NCBI GenBank assembly: GCA_016188575.1
Contig: JACPHN010000083.1
Span: 1-45,828 of the forward strand
Direction of reading: 5' to 3'
DNA length: 45,828 bases
From: Candidatus Schekmanbacteria bacterium
Lineage (GTDB): Bacteria > CSSED10-310 > JACPHN01
The first letter of the stretch is position 1. The number at the start of each line of letters is the position of its first letter. This document shows, one piece after another, positions 43,051 through 45,828 of this stretch. A program made the translations under genes and the position numbers. Below the pieces are notes generated by a model, which did not search any database, was not told where the DNA came from, and was given only the letters and a program-made list of their open reading frames with translations.

Positions 43051-43508
43051 CTCTACCTCCACCCAGATCGAACGGTGTCGGGTTTCTTCGGTGCTCGTAA
43101 CAATCGTATAGGGGATTGTTGCCCATGGCAAGGTTATCGCGTGTTACCGCGAAATCGTTTCTCAACGGCTCACCGGGTGCTTGACAGGGCCGGCTCGGGC
43201 TGCGGTGTAGTCGAACCAGCGCTGCTGCGATCGATGAAACGCCAAGGTGGCAGCACCGGCCTGAATCCACCGCCTGGTCGAGTGCAGGCTGCGCGGAATG
43301 CGCATCACGAAGACCCTCCACCTCACCTCTTCCCGCATGCGGGGGGAGGGACGGAGGGGGCCCCTTCGCGTCGACCTCCGGCGGCGCGACCTTGCCGAAA
43401 TCCATCGGTGGCGCTATTCTGGGTCGATCGATGCAAGGGGCGGTGGCGCCCAGGTCTGTTTTCCCGGGCGCTCCGCGTTCGTCAGTAGCAGGGCGGAGAA
43501 GCAGGATC
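43051..43508. other. Divergent intergenic region
   Basis: These 458 bases lie between the beta-repeat gene (minus) and the PD40 lipoprotein (plus). A palindrome variant lies at 43321-43360. Open frames here show no domain, ribosome binding site or protein-like composition. Confidence 0.6.
43321..43360. repeat. Dispersed palindrome, variant copy 6
   Basis: Left arm CACCTCTTCCCGC, loop AT and right arm GCGGGGGGAGGGACGG followed by AGGGGG. It shows the second right-arm type also present at copy 5. Confidence 0.65.
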
Positions 43509-44537
43509 ATGCCCATCCCAGGTCGCGCGCACGAGTGCGTACTCGTTTTTCTCTCGCTGTCCGCCGTCTTGCCGTGGACGGCTGGCTGCGACGAGCTCAC
43601 ATCGCAGGCGGAGGTCGGCTACAGCTATGACTGCCCGGTAGCGCGACACGACCGCTGGGATGCGCACCCGCCCCACACGTCCGTCGACGACTGGAGCGAT
43701 CCGCTGCGCCTGATCGCACCCCTCAACTCCCCCTGCCCCGAAGATTCCATAAAGATCGCCCCGAACGGCCTCGATCTCTACTTTACTTTCTCCACGGATC
43801 TGCTCCAGAACCTCGCCCAAGACGAGGTGATGGCGGCGCCCACGGGCACGTATCGAGCTCGTCGACTGGGCGGACCCGAGTTTTTTGGCGAAGTCGCTTT
43901 CTATGACCTGGGGAAGGGCGCCAACCGTTCCGCCGACGGCTCGTTGAGCTTCAGCCCGGACGGCAGACTCGTCTTTTTCCAGTCGCTCCGCGATGGGAAC
44001 CTCGGGTTTCAGGCCGGAGCCGCGGCCGCCGAGAATCTGGACATTTACGCTTCCGACTTGCTCGATGGGACTCCTGGGCCCGCGAGAAACCTGGGCTTCC
44101 CCGTCAATTCGGAGTTTCTCGACGGTGACGAGGAAATCCATCCCGACAATCGGTCGCTCTATTTCACTTCCTCCAGACCCGGCGGTGTGGGAGGCAAGGA
44201 TATTTGGTGCTCACAATGGCGCGGGAACGGCTGGTCCCCTCCGGAAACTGTCGGGGCGCCGTTGAACTCAGAGCTCGACGACACGCAGCCCACCTTTTCC
44301 GCGGACGGCAACACGATGTTCTTCGCCTCCACCCGCGCGGAATGGCTTGGCCCAGCGATTTATCGGTCCGAGCGACAAGCCGATGACACCTGGGGGGAAC
44401 CCGAGCTTGTGATCAGAGGCCATGTCGGCTCACCGTCGCTGACCAGCGACGACCGGTTCATGTACTTCGTTCACTACCTTGCGGACGCAGGCGGTAGCTT
44501 CGATGTGGATGTCTGGTACTCGGTGCGGCAGCCGTGA
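43509..44537 (+). CDS. PD40/WD40-like beta-propeller lipoprotein
   Basis: This 342-residue predicted lipoprotein has a hydrophobic N-terminus ending TAGC (Cys27) and then at least five PD40-type blades. The blades are marked by SFSPDGRLVFFQSLRDG, HPDNRSLYFTSSRPGG and TFSADGNTMFFASTRAEW. Such proteins often sit on the outer membrane of Gram-negatives and act with peptidoglycan- or glycan-binding partners (TolB-like fold). The ATG at 43509 gives the lipobox at a proper distance, with GCAGG nearby. A longer frame begins inside repeat DNA and is rejected. Function is unassigned. Confidence 0.8.
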   Translation: MPIPGRAHECVLVFLSLSAVLPWTAGCDELTSQAEVGYSYDCPVARHDRWDAHPPHTSVDDWSDPLRLIAPLNSPCPEDSIKIAPNGLDLYFTFSTDLLQNLAQDEVMAAPTGTYRARRLGGPEFFGEVAFYDLGKGANRSADGSLSFSPDGRLVFFQSLRDGNLGFQAGAAAAENLDIYASDLLDGTPGPARNLGFPVNSEFLDGDEEIHPDNRSLYFTSSRPGGVGGKDIWCSQWRGNGWSPPETVGAPLNSELDDTQPTFSADGNTMFFASTRAEWLGPAIYRSERQADDTWGEPELVIRGHVGSPSLTSDDRFMYFVHYLADAGGSFDVDVWYSVRQP

Positions 44538-44682
44538 TTCGGGCCGATCAGCCGAAATCGGCACGACAAGCGCATCGCGTGCATTGACCGCGCGGCTGGG
44601 CGACCTTACATTAAGCTCAGCGGAAGCGGTCAGCGGCTATCCTGCAGCATTCTAGTGATTGACACGCGAAAGGAGCGTGCTG

Positions 44683-45717
44683 ATGATCCAGAGCGAGGTG
44701 ACCTACCGAGAAATGAACCGCAGCAGGCATGTCGAGGAAGCGGTTGAACGCGCTCGGGACCGGCTCGAGAGGTTGCTCCCTCACGTCGTGAAGTCGGAGA
44801 TCGCGACGTTGCGCACGATGGTGCAGCGATGTTCGCGTGGCATTTTCGAAGTGTCCGTGAGCCTGCGCCTGCCTCGACGATCGTTCTACGTTCATGAAGA
44901 GGGCCACGACGTGGACGGGCTCGTCAACGAAGTCCTGAACGAGCTCTTGCAGCGTGCCCGCAAATTCAAGAGCCGCCGCGCCGAGCGCACGGGGGTTGCT
45001 GTCGACCAGGAGCTCCGCAGCGAGAACACGGAGAGCAACGTCGGGCGCCGGACGTCGCACGATACCGGGGAACTGTGGATCGACTCGCAGGACCGCAGCG
45101 AGATCAATCAACTCATCGAGGATGCGATTGGGCGACTGAAGGAGTTTATCGAGCGGCGCCTGATCCATCACGGGCTGATCCTGGAACGCCTCGGGGAAGG
45201 ACGCGCCATGGCTATCCTCGACGAGGCCGTCGCTACCGCCCTGGAGACGCTCCCCGCCAAGCCGGTCCACCTGCCGGTGCGGGCGTGGCTCTACAAGAAA
45301 GCCTCCGACGCCTGCGATGCGTGGGTGGCGCGCACCGCGGACGCCAGCGCGGACAGCGTTTCGGTCGACGAGCGGGCGACGTTCGCTTCCATCATCGAGC
45401 GCATGCAGGATGCCGGCACCGAGATGCTCGACTTCTGGCAGCCCGACGAAGAGCCGCATGCTGAAGACGTCTTGGGTGATCCGAACAGCACCAATCCTGA
45501 GGAGCTCGTTGGCGGGCTGGAGCTGGAGCGGCTGCTGATGAGCAAGCTCGAGCATCTTCCCGAGCTGGAACGTGACGTCGTCGTCCTGGCGATGTTGGAA
45601 GACCTCCCCATTGATGAGATCGCCGAGCTGCGGGGTTTGACCCCCGACGAGGTCACCGGGCTGCTGTCGCGCGCGAAGGACCAGCTCCGGACGTATTTTC
45701 GCGAAGTCACCGCGTGA
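44683..45717 (+). CDS. HPF/RaiA-domain fused to sigma-70-type factor
   Basis: This is a 344-residue fusion. Residues 1-105 look like a ribosome-hibernation HPF/RaiA domain: start IQSEVTYREMNRS, helix HVEEAVERARDRLERLLPHV, strand FEVSVSLRLPRRSFYVHEEGHDV and the second helix VDGLVNEVLNELLQRARKFK. Residues about 140-220 resemble sigma region 2 (AMAILDEAVATALETLP, PVRAWLYKKASDACDAW). Residues 280-340 resemble region 4 with its helix-turn-helix (LPELERDVVVLAMLEDLPIDEIAELRGL). Stress-dependent coupling of ribosome dormancy and transcription is the attractive inference. The ATG at 44683 follows AGGAG. The next gene starts 12 bases after its stop. Confidence 0.8.
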   Translation: MIQSEVTYREMNRSRHVEEAVERARDRLERLLPHVVKSEIATLRTMVQRCSRGIFEVSVSLRLPRRSFYVHEEGHDVDGLVNEVLNELLQRARKFKSRRAERTGVAVDQELRSENTESNVGRRTSHDTGELWIDSQDRSEINQLIEDAIGRLKEFIERRLIHHGLILERLGEGRAMAILDEAVATALETLPAKPVHLPVRAWLYKKASDACDAWVARTADASADSVSVDERATFASIIERMQDAGTEMLDFWQPDEEPHAEDVLGDPNSTNPEELVGGLELERLLMSKLEHLPELERDVVVLAMLEDLPIDEIAELRGLTPDEVTGLLSRAKDQLRTYFREVTA

Positions 45718-45729
45718 CCGGACCGCAGC

Positions 45730-45828
45730 GTGAACACCCAGCCTGGTAGAGGAGCACCTGCGCCCGACAGCTTGTCTTCCCGGCTCACCGAGACGGGGCA
45801 CTATCTGGCCGGGCACCTGAGGCGGGCC
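45730..45828 (+). CDS. Partial gene, N-terminus only
   Basis: A GTG 12 bases after the HPF-sigma stop opens a frame of 33 codons that runs off the right edge without a stop. The start reads NTQPGRGAPAPDSLSSRLTE. An AGCG-type weak binding site and the short spacing suggest co-transcription with the fusion gene. Nothing about its function can be said. Confidence 0.45.
   Translation, partial: MNTQPGRGAPAPDSLSSRLTETGHYLAGHLRRA

Noticed and set aside
43051-43508. Upstream extension of the PD40 lipoprotein and short frames in the repeat
   Set aside because: The extension would bury the lipobox 66 residues into the protein and would read through repeat DNA.

Overview
The window is bacterial, GC-rich DNA (about two thirds GC by eye) with dense genes, standard start codons and Shine-Dalgarno sites. 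It carries about 30 protein genes and one tRNA-Pro(GGG). There is no rRNA, CRISPR array, prophage or intact insertion sequence. Many export-signal lipoproteins, HEAT, TPR and PD40 proteins, a DUF4388-type protein and a sigma-54 activator suggest a Gram-negative, deltaproteobacterium-like lineage (Myxococcota, Binatota or similar). That placement is inference; no phylogenetic marker is present.

Layout. 1-1240: no convincing gene. 1242-3352: a GAF-PAS histidine kinase with receiver domain, broken by a frame change in the dimerisation domain. 3366-6112 (minus): homoserine kinase followed by a DUF4388/TPR protein. 6171-10973 (plus): a tightly overlapping operon of acyl-CoA synthetase, HEAT-cyclophilin lipoprotein and DUF72 protein. 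11116-14023 (minus): a cyclic-2,3-diphosphoglycerate-synthase-like GTPase and a neutral-ceramidase-like protein. 14310-19165 (plus): a lipoprotein, a FabL-type enoyl-ACP reductase with a small helical protein, and a TetR regulator with a sphingosine-1-phosphate-lyase-like PLP enzyme. 19149-21938 (minus): a P-type ATPase whose catalytic motifs are all destroyed. 22419-25525 (plus): an orphan PhnD-like binding protein and a large exported protein. 25650-27356 (minus): a sigma-54 activator. 27713-27829: tRNA-Pro and its terminator.

28094-38514 (plus) is the most remarkable block. A purine-catabolism-type set (YgeW carbamoyltransferase, YgeY hydrolase, a C-terminally short YgfK Fe-S protein) is translationally coupled to a second PhnD-like protein. 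An 840-residue homologue of the eukaryotic major vault protein follows. A cytosolic protein with a transglutaminase/papain-like Cys-His-Asn signature comes next. On the other strand, 38588-43050 is a four-gene operon: beta-repeat protein, TPR protein, methyltransferase, glycosyltransferase. 43509-45717 holds a PD40 lipoprotein and a fusion of a ribosome-hibernation (HPF/RaiA) domain to a sigma-70-type factor. A further gene runs off the right edge.

The intergenic gaps share a dispersed GC-rich palindrome with arms like CTGTTCACCTCCCCCCGC, found six times in several variants. The strongest candidates for unusual biology are the bacterial vault-like gene with its downstream putative cargo or effector, the HPF-sigma fusion, and the P-type ATPase pseudoenzyme.
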